Source: Saprospiraceae bacterium (lineage in GTDB: Bacteria > Bacteroidota > Bacteroidia > Chitinophagales > Saprospiraceae). From it: a stretch of 30,866 bases of DNA. The stretch covers positions 1 through 30,866 of the forward strand of contig JADJNW010000012.1 in assembly GCA_016714085.1 (NCBI GenBank). The letters run 5' to 3'. A program made the translations under genes and the position numbers. Of the stretch, positions 10,727 through 21,510 are shown one piece after another (within the stretch, counting starts at the first letter, position 1; each line of letters begins with the position of its first letter). A model generated the notes under the pieces. It saw only the letters and a program-made list of their open reading frames with translations, did no database searches and had not been told where the DNA came from.

Positions 10727-13099
10727 TTACTCGCTGCGTAGGCTCTTAATCGGATTTGCCACCGCTGCTCTAATCGCTTGAAAACTCACGGTAATCAATG
10801 CAATTCCTAATGCTCCAACACCTGCTACCGCAAACATCCACCATTCTATCTGTGTGCGATACGCGAAATCTTCGAGCCATTTGCTCATGCCCCACCACGC
10901 CAGCGGGAAGGCAATAATGGCTGCGAGCAATACCAGCTTTACAAAATCCTTGGAGAGCATAGCAGCAATGTCTGTAATAGAAGCGCCTAGCACCTTGCGA
11001 ATGCCAATTTCTTTGGTGCGCTGCTCAGCGATGTAAGCCGATAAACCAAACAAACCCAAGCAAGCAATAAAAATCGCCAGGATGGAAAAAGCAATAAACA
11101 CTTGCCCCATGCGCTGCTCTTCTCTATATAGCTTCTGATAATCTTCGTCCAAGAAAGTGTATTCAAATACAGAGGTCGGTGCGAATTCTTTCCAGAGATT
11201 TTGAATGGTGGCAATGCTGCCGTTCATATTATTTGATTGTAGGCGAACAGCAATCAATGAGGTATTCCAGCGAGAATGCAGGATAATCAAGGGTTTCATC
11301 TCATGATGCAAGGATTCAAAATGAAAATCTTTAATCACGCCGATAACCGGGCCTTTAATAAACTTGCCATAATTGAGTTGTCTGCCAATAGGCTTATCCC
11401 AGCCCAAGGCTTTCGCCGCCGTTTCATTGATGAGGAATGCCGAAGAATCGCTCGCTAAATCCTTTGAAAAGTTGCGTCCTTCGACGATTTCCAATTCTAG
11501 AACCTCTACAATTTGCTCATCGGCAAAAGTGTAGGAAAGCGACGTTTCTGTATAATTGGCAGGTTGTTCGGGCAGGAACAAGCTTGAATCAAAGCCTTTG
11601 CCAGGCAGGTTTTGCGTAGCTGAAGCCTTTAGCACTTGTGGAAGTGCTCGAATTTGATCTAAAAAAGTATTATAATTTTGCCCTAAGGCAGTCGCCCGAT
11701 TGATCACCAATACTTGTTCTTTGTCGAAGCCTAAGCGTTCATTTTGTAAAAAATCCAATTGTCGCCACACGACCAAAGTGCCGATAATTAATGTCGTTGA
11801 AATACAAAACTGTGTGACTACCAGTCCTTTACGAAGAAATTCTTTGCCGCCGATTTTTATTACACTGCCTTTCAAAACCGAAATCGGAGCAAAAGAAGAC
11901 AAGAAAAACGCAGGGAAAGAGCACGACAAAAGCGTTACTAATAAAGCGAATCCGGCCAATAATGCCAGTACAAAAGGTGAGTTTAGGAAATCAATTGTCA
12001 AAGTTTTACCGGTGAAATCATTAAAAGCCGGCAATAATAAATTGGCTAATAAGCCTGCGAACACAACTGCAATTACTACATAAAGAAAGGACTCTGCAAA
12101 AAACTGACGAATGAGTTGAACCCGCTGCGAACCCAATACTTTGCGAACGCCCACTTCCCGTGCGCGTGTCATCGAACGAGCCGTAGCCAGGTTGACAAAA
12201 TTGATACAAGCCAATAAAAGAATGATAAATCCAATAATACCAAACAAATAGACATAAGATAAATTTCCATTTGTTTCTAATTCTGTTTCCAGATTAGATT
12301 TTAAATGAATATCCAGCATCGGTTGCAATGGGAAACTTGTGTAATTCCCGGATTCCGTAAATGAATCTGCAAAATGTTTCTTTATATATGCTTGAAATTT
12401 TTCATTCAAGACATTTGCATCGCTACCAGGCTGAAGTTTTACATAAGTATAAACCGTAGCAGATCCCCATTGTTCCTTGCGTTGCTCAACAATCGGTAAC
12501 GTTTTTAGAGGTGCGAGAAAACCAAAATGAAAATGCGATTGCGTCGGAAAATCCTCAACGATGCCCGTTACTTTGAAAAGCTTACCATCATTGCGTTCTA
12601 CGGTTTTGCCAATAGCATTTTGATTGGGAAAATATTTTTCAGCCGATTCTTGAGTTAAAACGATAGCATCCGGCGCTTCCAGCACGGTTTTCGGGTCGCC
12701 TGCAATAAATTTGACGGTGTATACATCAAAAAACTGATTATCCGCAAAAACAATATTTTGTTCCCGAACAAATTCATCGCCTTTTTTAAAAGTCGAGCCG
12801 CCAGCTATAAATTGCGTGGTGGCTTCTACCTCCGGGAATTCCCGCTCCAGCGTAGGCGCTACGGGCACTGGGATTACAGGAATATTCCACTCATTATCAC
12901 CAAATCTTGCTTTCCAAAGCCCCCTGTAAATATTCTCTGCATTCGTGTGAAACCGATCATAAGATAATTCATCTTTTACCCACAAACTCAATAAAAAACA
13001 CACGGTAATACCAATGGTCAAACCCGCTAGATTAATAATGGTATAGCCTCTATGCTTCGCCATATTGCGAAAAGCAATTTTGATATAATTCTTCCACAT
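10727..13099 (-). CDS. FtsX/MacB-type ABC transporter permease U6 (intact, 790 aa)
   Basis: This is the second fully open unit. It starts at ATG 13099 (MWKNYIKIAFRNMA) and ends SLRSE with TAA at 10727. Approximate layout: TM1 at residues 20-42; first periplasmic MacB_PCD at 43-283, with KYFPNQNAIGK, VTGIVEDFP and LQPMLDIHLKS; TM2 at 284-306; coupling motif RAREVGVRKVLGS near 314-326; TM3 and TM4 at 337-400; TM5 at 425-447; second MacB_PCD at 448-670; TM6 at 673-695; RTKEIGIRKVLGAS at 700-713; TM7 and TM8 at 725-778. Both halves have the cytosolic loop that contacts the nucleotide-binding domain in MacB and LolCE, so one polypeptide could serve two ATPase subunits. It is the first permease after the inserted lipoprotein gene, with a 92-base gap, and could have its own promoter there, although none is clear. 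Confidence 0.95.
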   Translation of the reverse strand: MWKNYIKIAFRNMAKHRGYTIINLAGLTIGITVCFLLSLWVKDELSYDRFHTNAENIYRGLWKARFGDNEWNIPVIPVPVAPTLEREFPEVEATTQFIAGGSTFKKGDEFVREQNIVFADNQFFDVYTVKFIAGDPKTVLEAPDAIVLTQESAEKYFPNQNAIGKTVERNDGKLFKVTGIVEDFPTQSHFHFGFLAPLKTLPIVEQRKEQWGSATVYTYVKLQPGSDANVLNEKFQAYIKKHFADSFTESGNYTSFPLQPMLDIHLKSNLETELETNGNLSYVYLFGIIGFIILLLACINFVNLATARSMTRAREVGVRKVLGSQRVQLIRQFFAESFLYVVIAVVFAGLLANLLLPAFNDFTGKTLTIDFLNSPFVLALLAGFALLVTLLSCSFPAFFLSSFAPISVLKGSVIKIGGKEFLRKGLVVTQFCISTTLIIGTLVVWRQLDFLQNERLGFDKEQVLVINRATALGQNYNTFLDQIRALPQVLKASATQNLPGKGFDSSLFLPEQPANYTETSLSYTFADEQIVEVLELEIVEGRNFSKDLASDSSAFLINETAAKALGWDKPIGRQLNYGKFIKGPVIGVIKDFHFESLHHEMKPLIILHSRWNTSLIAVRLQSNNMNGSIATIQNLWKEFAPTSVFEYTFLDEDYQKLYREEQRMGQVFIAFSILAIFIACLGLFGLSAYIAEQRTKEIGIRKVLGASITDIAAMLSKDFVKLVLLAAIIAFPLAWWGMSKWLEDFAYRTQIEWWMFAVAGVGALGIALITVSFQAIRAAVANPIKSLRSE

Positions 13100-13190
13100 A
13101 GCTTCAGGTTTTATAATTTCAGTGTTCTGTTTGTAATATTTTTAAACAGTTAATAATAAGGGCGCAATACATCATAATTCCATGGTCATT

Positions 13191-13922
13191 TTATTCCAAA
13201 ATTGTAAAGCTTTGCTTCGATCTTTCAATAAAGTCTTTTTCTATTAAAATTGCTTTGTCTTTTGATACAGCGTTCTCCCATTCTGTTAAGGAATAGCCAG
13301 TTGTCTCTTTCAGCATTTCAAAATAAAATATAATAATCTCGTTGCGCCTGTCTTCACTTGCCAATCCTACAAATCTTGACATCATAACTTGATCCTCTGA
13401 ATCAAATCCTTTGTCCTGTAAAAATTTCCTGGTTTTTGCATTTTCATTTTGAGGATTTTGTTCAGCCATTTGCTTACTATCGTAAAACCAGGTGTTGTGA
13501 CGATACCTATTATTCCCTATAGAATCTGCATTTGTAAAATTATAGTTGTATGTAAAATCGTTATCAGTAAGAAACCCCTCGAACTGAACAATGAATAACT
13601 TTTCGATTTTTTTATTGGAATCTGTCTTTGCAAAAACGAATCTTTCACCTGCTGCGATAGGCTTTCCAATAAATTCCTTAGGCCATTCGTCTGATGAAGC
13701 AATTATTTCAAAATCAAAATTTCCTATATATCGAAATTCTTTATTTACTTCAATTTTAACTTTCGGCAGATAATTAGAAATGAGGATATCCTTTTTTTAC
13801 ATATCTTTTAGAAATTTCCTCCTGATTATCAGATTGTTTTAGATTGATTTTTCTTTATTTATCGTCTGACAAGCAACTTGAAAAATTAAAATAAGATAAA
13901 TAACTCCCTTTATTTTTTTCAT
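13191..13922 (-). pseudogene. Putative lipoprotein of unknown function, two frameshifts
   Basis: The start ATG at 13922 follows a strong ribosome site and gives MKKIKGVIYLILIFQVAC. This is a charged start, a hydrophobic stretch and a cysteine in a lipobox-like VAC, so a lipoprotein is likely. Repairing two runs (one A added at 13844-13845, one A removed from seven at 13792-13798) joins it to one long open frame. That frame runs through SNYLPKVKIEVNKEF, FDFEIIASSDEWP and YRHNTWFYDSKQMAEQ to the TAA at 13191, about 240 residues in all. The C-terminal part is charged and helical-looking (ETTGYSLTEWENAVSKDKA). I do not recognise the family. It is clearly more AT-rich than the flanking permeases and is the only non-permease gene in the array. 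It might be an accessory periplasmic factor of the transporter or an unrelated insertion. Confidence 0.7.
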
Positions 13923-13928
13923 ATTTTT

Positions 13929-13936
13929 CCTCCTTT
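13929..13936 (-). promoter_or_regulatory. Strong Shine-Dalgarno sequence for the lipoprotein gene
   Basis: The coding strand has AAAGGAGG six bases before the ATG at 13922. The other genes in the window have A-rich leaders without a clear Shine-Dalgarno sequence, as is usual in Bacteroidota. This site both fixes the start and sets the gene apart. Confidence 0.7.
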
Positions 13937-13973
13937 AAAGTTTAAAAACCCAATAACTGTTAACCGATAATAA

Positions 13974-14027
13974 ACGCTCCAATTCCCTTCGTCTCCTGGT
14001 CACCAATTCCCCCGTGTCTCCAAATCA
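13974..14027 (-). repeat. Degenerate 7-8-nt repeats after the U5 stop codon
   Basis: From the U5 stop, the coding strand continues TGATT, TGGAGAC, ACGGGGGAAT, TGGTGACC, AGGAGACG, AAGGGAATTGGAG. The unit resembles those after U7, U8 and U9. It is purine-rich with no stable hairpin. Confidence 0.45.
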
Positions 14028-16440
14028 CTCCGCCTTCAAAGCCTCCGCAGGATTCGCTTGCGCTGCGCGTACACTCTGCCATCCAATGCCCCAAATGCAA
14101 TGACAAGAATGGCGATGATGGGCAATACAAAAACCACCAACCGATTTCAATGCGGAAGACATAACTCTGCAACCAGGTATTCATGAGATAATAAGCTAAG
14201 GGTAAGGCAAGTACACTTGCTATTAATATCAATGCCAAATATTCTTTGGTCACCAAGGAAACAATTTGCCCTGCACTGGCACCCAATACTTTACGAATAC
14301 TGATTTCTTTTGATTTTTTCGATAATGTAAATGCGGATAAACCTAATAAGCCCAAGCAAGCGACCACAATCGCCAAAAGCGTGAAACTCCATAAAATGGT
14401 GTTAAACTGCTGATCTGCTTTATATTGTGCATTATAAAATTCATCCAGGAAAAAGGTTTGGAAGGGACTGCCCGGAAAGTAAGATTTCCAGACTTTTTCA
14501 ACGTTTGCCAGCGTTTTTTGCATATCACTGGTCGTCACTTTGAGCGAATAATAACTCCAACTTCCAGTATTTGCATAAAAAACAATCGGATCATAATCAT
14601 CGCGCAAAGATTGCTGGTGATAATCTTTCAAGATACCCACAACAGTGAGGTCGCCATCAGAATATGTAATTTGTTGACCAACAGCAGATTCTGGCGTTTC
14701 AAATCCAAAACACGTGCTGCCGTTTCATTCAGAATCACATTCGTTTGTTCCGTACCAAAATCATCCCCAAACGCTCGTCCGGCAATGATTTTCAGTCCAT
14801 AATTATCAATGAATTTAGTATCAACGCCCAAAGTGCGAGCGCGTTTTTCATTCGTTGTGCCTTTTTCCAAAACCCAGTCGAGTTCCCCACTTCCTTGCCA
14901 GGAATGTCGGTTGAAGCAGAAGCAGCCGAAATCTCAGATTGACGCTCGAATTCGGTCAACATTGATTTCACTTTTAACAAAGCAGCGCTATCTCGGAAGA
15001 TGACTTCCTGCACCACCAACGTTTGATCAATATTTACACCTAAATCAATGTGGCGTATGTACTGCATTTGTCGATACAAACCTACCACGCCAGCAATCAG
15101 CATAATTGCTGCTGCGAACTGCCCTACTACCAGCACTTTACGCAATAAATTATTCCCACTACGACCTGTTTCGATAATCGTGCCGCCTTTCAAAACCTGA
15201 ATCGGGCGGAAAGCAGACATGACAAACGCCGGATAAAACCCTGCCAATAAGGAGCCAATTATAAACATTCCTGCTAAAGCCGACCAGAATTGCCAATTCA
15301 TGAAATTAAATCCTGGGATTTCTTTACCGACTAATTCCCGGAAATAAGGTAATGAAAATTGAAAAATTATTACACCCAATATGATAGATATAATATTGAC
15401 TAAAAAAGATTCTGCTAAAAACTGCCGGATCAACTGGTGCCGGAAAGCCCCAACAACCTTGCGAATGCCCACTTCTTTGGAGCGGTCGAGCGCACGGGCG
15501 GTGGATAAATTGATATAATTAATCCAGGCGATTATTAATATTAAAACGCCAGCAATTGCTAAAAAACCTAAATATTTAAAATTTCCATTACCCGGAAATT
15601 CATAATCATAATATGATTTTAAATGAATATCTTTTAAAGGCTGCAAATCAAATTGCATCGTATAATTTGTTTCCTTCATGTCTTCGCCTTTGTAACGTTC
15701 CGCAAAGGCAGGCATTTTGGCTTGTAATTTATTTACATCCGCTCCGGGTTTAATAAAATATAAGTATAATAATCCGACCAGCCCCAATTATCCCGAATAC
15801 GACCGCCGTTGGCTTCTACTGTTCGGATATAGTTGTCAAAATTAAAAAGTATATTAAACTGGATATGAGAGTTTTCTGGCAAATCTTTTAAAACGGCGCT
15901 CACTGTATAGTCCTCATCCCGATAGTGAATTCTTTGACCGATCGGCTCGGCATTGCCAAAATATTTTTTAGCCGTGGACTCGGTTATTACAATATCATTT
16001 AGTCCTTTTAATGCCGTAGCCGCATTCCCTTTTACAAAGGGAAAAGAAAAAACATCAAAAACCGACCGATCTACAAAGAAAAGCCTACCTGGTTCTGTAT
16101 AATTTACTTCATCTGCACCCACTTGTATCACGCCACCCTGACCGCGCCAGCGCACGGCTGCTTCCACTTCCGGGAAATCATTTAGCATAGAAGTAGCTAC
16201 CGGCGGATACGTAAAAGCGAAAGTTTGCGTCGCGCCACCTTTTTCGGTGATTTGCATTGGAACGCGGTAAATACGATCAGCTTTTTCATTAAAAGTATCA
16301 TAACTCCGCTCAAAATTTAAATAATTCAAAATAATGAGCGAAGCCGCCATGCCGAATGACAAGCCAATGATATTAACAATAGAAAAAGCGCGCTGCTTGA
16401 GCAAAGTGCGCACTGCGATTTTGAAATAGTTTCGGACCAT
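14025..16440 (-). pseudogene. FtsX/MacB-type ABC permease U5, frame-disrupted
   Basis: This is a full-length unit of about 805 codons. It starts at ATG 16440 (MVRNYFKIAVRTLL, preceded by AAAGCT) and has TM1, KYFGNAEPIGQ, VSAVLKDLP and SHIQFNILF in the first periplasmic domain. RSKEVGIRKVVGA follows in the first FtsX part, then a second MacB_PCD, TFFLDEFYNAQY, and KSKEISIRKVLGAS in the last FtsX part. Frame breaks lie at 15749-15751, 14869-14872, 14705-14706, 14129-14133 and 14094-14095. Each is repaired by adding one base to a T, A, G or C run. With the last two repaired, the protein ends AQANPAEALKAE with TGA at 14025. The regular pattern of single-base losses points to sequence error rather than decay. 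Confidence 0.85.
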
Positions 16441-16521
16441 AGCTTTCGATTTTATGACTTAAAAGCCTCATTTTTAATCACTTATTACATAGTTGCATTA
16501 TAATGTATCACATTTGTATTT

Positions 16522-18889
16522 TTATTCATCTCGCAGTGAATTCAGTAGATTTGCTCGTGCTGCCCGGATGCTTTGTAAACCAATAGTTAGCAAGGCTACG
16601 AAAATCATTATACCTCCTGCTAAAAAAAATATCCAAAATGTAATATTAATCCGATACGCAAAATTTTCCAGCCAGCGACTCGTACCCCACCAAGACAAAG
16701 GCATTGCAATAACAATGGCGATTATTATTAAGCGTAAAAATCTTGTGATAAAATCGCGACTATTTGTACCGAATTGGCACCCAGTACTTTACGTATGCCA
16801 ATTTCTTTGGTTCTTGTCTCTGCTGTATGTGTTACCAATCCAAATAAACCGAGACAGGAAATGAAAATTGCCAGGGCAGTGAAGCCGCCGAATAGTGTTT
16901 CAGTAGTGCGTTCCTGTTGATATAATTGTTCGTAATCGGCTTCCAAAAAGTGTATTTCTACAGGATAACCTTCGCTGTATTGATTGCTTAATTTTGTAAT
17001 CGTTTGAATGGTATTATTAATATTATCCGATTTGATACGAGCGAGTAAATAATTTGTTTCTGCCGGGCGAATTTTTAAAATAGCTGGTTCAATTTTATCT
17101 TTCAATTTTGAAAAGTGAAAATCTTTTACAACCCCGACAATTGTGCCTTTCACGCCATAATCAAAGGTTTTTCCAATCGGATCTTTAATGTCTAACTGTC
17201 GTACGGCTTCTTCATTTAAAATATAATTTGCCGTATCCGTAATGAATTCTTTAGAAAAACTTCTGCCCGCTGCCATTTCGATGCCCATCGTTTCAATAAA
17301 ATCAAAATCCGTATCAAAAGAACTGAGGTTCAATTCCTTACCAGGATGCTTACCATCAATCCGCAGGCGCCGAATGCCACTACTGCCCACCCATTTGAAA
17401 GGCATACTGTAAAAATTAGTTGCCGTAACCGATTCAATAGCAGGGTATTGTAATAATGTTTCTTTTATAATATTATAATTCTTTTGCAAACCGCCTTTCA
17501 TTTCTACATATACGATGCTATCTTTATTAATTCCTAATTTTTTATTACTTATGAAATGTAATTGCTGGTAAATAACCAACACCGCGACGGACATTATAAT
17601 TGCCAAAGTAAACTGTGTAACCACCAATGCTTTCCGCAAATTAATACCGGAAGTAGTAGCCACATTTTGTCCACGTAATACTTTAATGGGGCGATAAGAA
17701 GACAAAACAAAAGCTGGGTAACTTCCTGCAAATAAAGCAGTTGCCAAAATAATCGCACTAAATATGAGCCAAAATTGAATATTATTAAATTGAAAAGAAA
17801 TTGGTTTTTCAATAAAATTACTAAAGGCAGGCATAGATAATTTTACAAAAACCAAAGATAAGAGTCGAGCAATTATTACAATTAATAATGACTCGCCTAA
17901 AAATTGGGTCACTAAATGTCTGCGTTTTGCACCGATGGTTTTGCGCAAGCCCACTTCTTTCGCACGTTTCAGCGCCCGCGCAGTGGAGAGATTCATAAAA
18001 TTCAGACATCCTAATAATAAAACCACTAAAGCCAATATAATAAAAAACCGCACATAACGAATGTCCCCGCGCTCGCCAAAATCGGTATTAAAATCAAATG
18101 CTGATTTTAAATGAATATCAGATAATGGTTGTAAATATAATTTCATGCCATCCCAACCAAGATTATTTTTGGGATAAACCGCTAATTTTGAGTCAATTGC
18201 CGATTGCCGCGCTGCGTCTTTCAATTGAACATATGTGTAATATCCATTTCCGCCCCAATCATCAAAATTGGCCCCGTAGTTTTTTATAAATTCAAAAGGA
18301 ATGACAAAATCGAATTGTAAATGGGATTGTGGAGGTAAATCATACAGCACGCCAGTGACTTGGAGTGGGTATTGTTGATTGAGAATCAGCATTTTACCAA
18401 TAGGATTGGTGTCGCCAAAATATTTCTTTGCGGTAGTTTCTGTTAAAACAATCGAATTTGGATTGGCTAAAGCTTGGTGTGCATTTCCTGTTACAAATGG
18501 GAAGCTAAACATTTCAAAAGCGCCGATTCAGCATAAATAGCGCCTGGCTCGTCTAAACTTTTATCTTCATTACTTAATAACACATTGCCCCACATGGCAA
18601 AACGAGTCGCATTTTCTACTTCGGGAAATTCCGTATTCAGCGTAGGTGCTAATTTGATAGGCGTTCTACCAACTTTATACCAAATGCCATTTTGATCTTG
18701 ATGCTGCGCAACTCGATATAATATTTTATAATTCTCATTAAAACGATCATAACCCGTTTCATACACTACATAAGCAGCAATCAGCAAGCAAACCGTCAGC
18801 CCAAGTGATAAGCCCAGGATATTAATTGCTGAAAAAGTTTTGTTTTTCAGTAAATTTCGAATTGTAATTTTGAAGTAATTTCGGATCAC
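16522..18889 (-). pseudogene. FtsX/MacB-type ABC permease U4, two frameshifts
   Basis: This unit of about 790 codons starts at GTG 18889 (the codon before IRNYFKITIRNLL), placed by alignment with the N-termini of its neighbours. Parts in order: TM1; YDRFNENYKILYRV; EFPEVENATRF; MFSFPFVTGNA; KYFGDTNPIGK; LQPLSDIHLKS; RAKEVGLRKTIGA in the first FtsX bundle; a second periplasmic domain; and RTKEIGIRKVLGAN near the end. The two breaks, at 18516-18519 and 16736-16740, are each repaired by one extra base in the A run on the plus strand. The final frame ends LLNSLRDE. The middle segment of 594 residues is uninterrupted, so the gene is probably functional in the organism. The substrate is unknown. 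Confidence 0.87.
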
Positions 18890-18987
18890 AGCTTTCGGTT
18901 TTATTTTAAAATCTTGTTTTCACGGTTTTCCGAAGCTATCCCATAATTTTACTTTTTTATTTAAAATAATTGATTTTCAATTTGTTA

Positions 18988-21394
18988 TTAGTAATGTGGT
19001 TTTTTAATATTATTCACTTTTAAACTATCCACCGGATTTGTCGTTGCTGATTTTAAAGATTGATAACCCACGGTTACCGCGGCTACCAGGAACGTGCCTG
19101 CTATTGCTACCATAAAAATGCTCGCTCCTAAATTGATACGGTATTCAAATTCCTGCAACCAACCATTCATTACATACCAAGCCACCGGCGCTGCGATGAC
19201 GAATGCCATTACAATCAAGCGGGAAAATTCTTTGCCAAAGAGCCAGAGAATATCACTTACAGAAGCACCAAGTACCTTGCGCACGCCAATTTCTTTTGTT
19301 TTTTGCACCGCCATAAACGACACCAATCCATATAAACCAAGGCATCCGATGAGAATAGCAATCAAGGCAAAGCTTTGAATCAGCTTCAACATGATGTCAT
19401 CAAGGGCATAAAATTCTGCGATGCGCTCATCCAAAAATTGATGATCATAGACAAATTCAGGATAGGTCTCACTCCAGTTCTTTTCAAGCGCTGCGAGGAT
19501 ATTCTTTACATTACTGGTATTAATCTTTACAGCAATATTATTATAATTATCATAACTCGACATGATACAAGTTGGCGCTATATTCGCACGGAATGAATAC
19601 GTATAAAAATCTTTCACTACGCCTACGATCAAGGCATCATTGCCCCATACGCGCAGATTTTTATTAATTACATCTTCCGGATTTGTTAAGCCAAGCCGTT
19701 TTATAAAAGCCTCATTTACAAGGTATTCTCTGATGGTGTCGCTTTGGATAATATTACGCCCGGCAATTAATTTTAAATCAAATGTTGATAAATAATCTGC
19801 ATCAGCGGCTTTGGTATTAATAGAAAAAGGTTCGTCCTCGGCGCGATTGTCAAAGCGAAGATTGGTGCTATTATTGGAATTGGCAGCGGGCGCTTGAAAG
19901 CAGAAAGAAACGTCTTCCACTCCAGGAACTTGGGAGAGTTTGCTGCGTAAAGTGCTTGTTTTAGTGAGGTCATTTTGCGGAAGCGGCAGCATTACAACCG
20001 CGTCTTTATTGAATCCCAGGTCTGTTTTTTTGAAAATTGCATTTGGCTGGCAATCACAATCGTACCGATAATGAGCGCTTGCGAAATCGCAAACTGCCCT
20101 ATTACCAAGACTCTCCGCAAAGAAAAACCACCAACGTGCTGTTGCGTAATTTTGCTCTTGAGCGCCAATGCAGGGCGGAAGCCAGCGATGACCAAGCCAG
20201 GATAAGAGCCAGCAAGAAAAACGACCGTCACCAGCAAAATAGAAAGGAAAGCAAGTAATCGCGTATCTTGTAATAAATTGATTTTCAGATTCGTATCAAA
20301 CCAATCATTCAAAAAAGGCATCGCCAATTGTGAGAGGAAATAAGCCGCTATAATAGAAAAACCTGTGATTACGGCCGTTTCGGAGAGGAATTGCCAGAAT
20401 AACTGCCGCGGACGACTGCCCAACACTTTGCGCACGCCCACTTCTTTGGAGCGGTTGAGCGCTTGTGCGGTAGCAAGGTTAATAAAGTTGACGCAAGCGG
20501 TAATAATTAGGAATAATCCTATTAGCGATAACGCCCAGAGATTTCTTTTTTCTACGTAGCCATTATAATCCGGATTAAAATGTACATCTGTAATCGGCTG
20601 TAAATGATACCAATACGCATCAGCATCTTCGCCATGATATTTTTTGGAAAATTCCGGGAATGCTTTTTCGACTTGTGCTGCTTGTGTACCTTTTTTTAAT
20701 AATACAAAGCAATGCGTTTCGCTATACACGCTGCCCCAGTTATCTTCGGCTGCCAACCATTTGGCATATACTTCTAAAGTAGGATTAGAAATATAAATTT
20801 CTTGACGACGATCGGTATTTTCAGGTAAGTTTCTCAAAACACCTGTAATCTTTAAATCAATTCGATTATCGAGGCGTATCGTTTTGTCAAGCGGATTTTC
20901 ATCTCCAAAATATTTCTGCGCCAATTGCGCTGTAATGATTGCAGAATTAGGCTCAGTAAGCGCTGTTTTTTATCCCCTTTTTCTAATGGGAAATCCAGCA
21001 TATCAAAGAGTTCCGATTCAGCGAAAGCCACACCTCGCTCCTCCTGGAATTTCTTTATTTCCTTTTCAGAAGGAATGCTAATCAACTGATTATCAAAGGT
21101 AATAACGCGTGCGACTTTCTCAGCAAATGTGTAATCGTTGCGAAAAGCTTTGGGAAGTGGAGAAGGCACGCCAGCGCTGTGACCGCCACCATCCTCCCCG
21201 CGAAACTCCGTCACGATGCGATAAATTCGATCGCTTTTGCTGTGGAATGTATCAAAACTCAGGTGATAATTCACCATTTTGAAAATCAGGATAGCACAAG
21301 TGATACCCAAAGCCAGGCCCAACACATTAATGGTGGCAAAAAGGCGGTTGCGTTGTAGATTGCGAAAAGCGATTTTAAGATAATTCCGAATCAT
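18988..21394 (-). pseudogene. FtsX/MacB-type ABC permease U3, two frameshifts
   Basis: The unit is about 802 codons and starts at ATG 21394 (MIRNYLKIAFRNLQRN). It has TM1, YHLSFDTFHSKSDRIYR, KYFGDENPLDK, LQPITDVHFNP, RSKEVGVRKVLGS in the first FtsX part, a second MacB_PCD, HQFLDERIAEFY, and KTKEIGVRKVLGAS in the last FtsX part. The C-terminus is extended past the usual VDSLK with VNNIKKPHY. Breaks at 20966-20971 (six T where seven fit) and 20033-20036 (four A where five fit) are single-base homopolymer losses; repairing both restores one frame. In the second half the usual ISKDF after the coupling motif is FGKEF. It is expected to be an inner-membrane permease of the array. Confidence 0.87.
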
Positions 21395-21480
21395 GTTTTT
21401 TTGTTTTCACTATTAATGGTTTCATAGATTTTTGGAGTTATTTACTTTTCTTTATATAATTATTCACTTTTTAAACTATT

Positions 21481-21506
21481 CATCCCGACCTTCGGTACGG
21501 GATTTC
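21481..21506. repeat. Hairpin element directly after the U2 stop codon (copy 2)
   Basis: The plus strand reads CATCCCGACC, TTC, GGTACGGGAT. ATCCCGACC pairs with GGTACGGGAT across a TTC loop with one bulged base, giving a nine-pair stem. It is the better-paired relative of the element at 10697-10725, and both sit next to a TAA ending an LRSE C-terminus. It lacks a T run on either strand, so a stability or processing role, or a small dispersed repeat, is more likely than termination. Confidence 0.55.
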
Positions 21507-21510
21507 CATT

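Noticed and set aside
11700..12083. A 127-codon plus-strand open frame
   Set aside because: It is antisense to the intact U6 permease and its composition reflects the membrane-segment codons of that gene.
288..18120. A 17-base identical tract (GATTTTAAATGAATATC) seen at about 288, 12298, 15613 and 18102, considered as a dispersed repeat
   Set aside because: It is the reverse complement of codons for the conserved DIHLKS motif in U11, U6, U5 and U4, so it reflects protein conservation rather than a mobile or regulatory repeat.
18968..18983. AT-rich inverted repeat AATTGA-TTT-TCAATT after the U3 stop as a terminator
   Set aside because: The stem has only two G-C pairs and no proper T tail. 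Such repeats are common by chance in AT-rich spacers.
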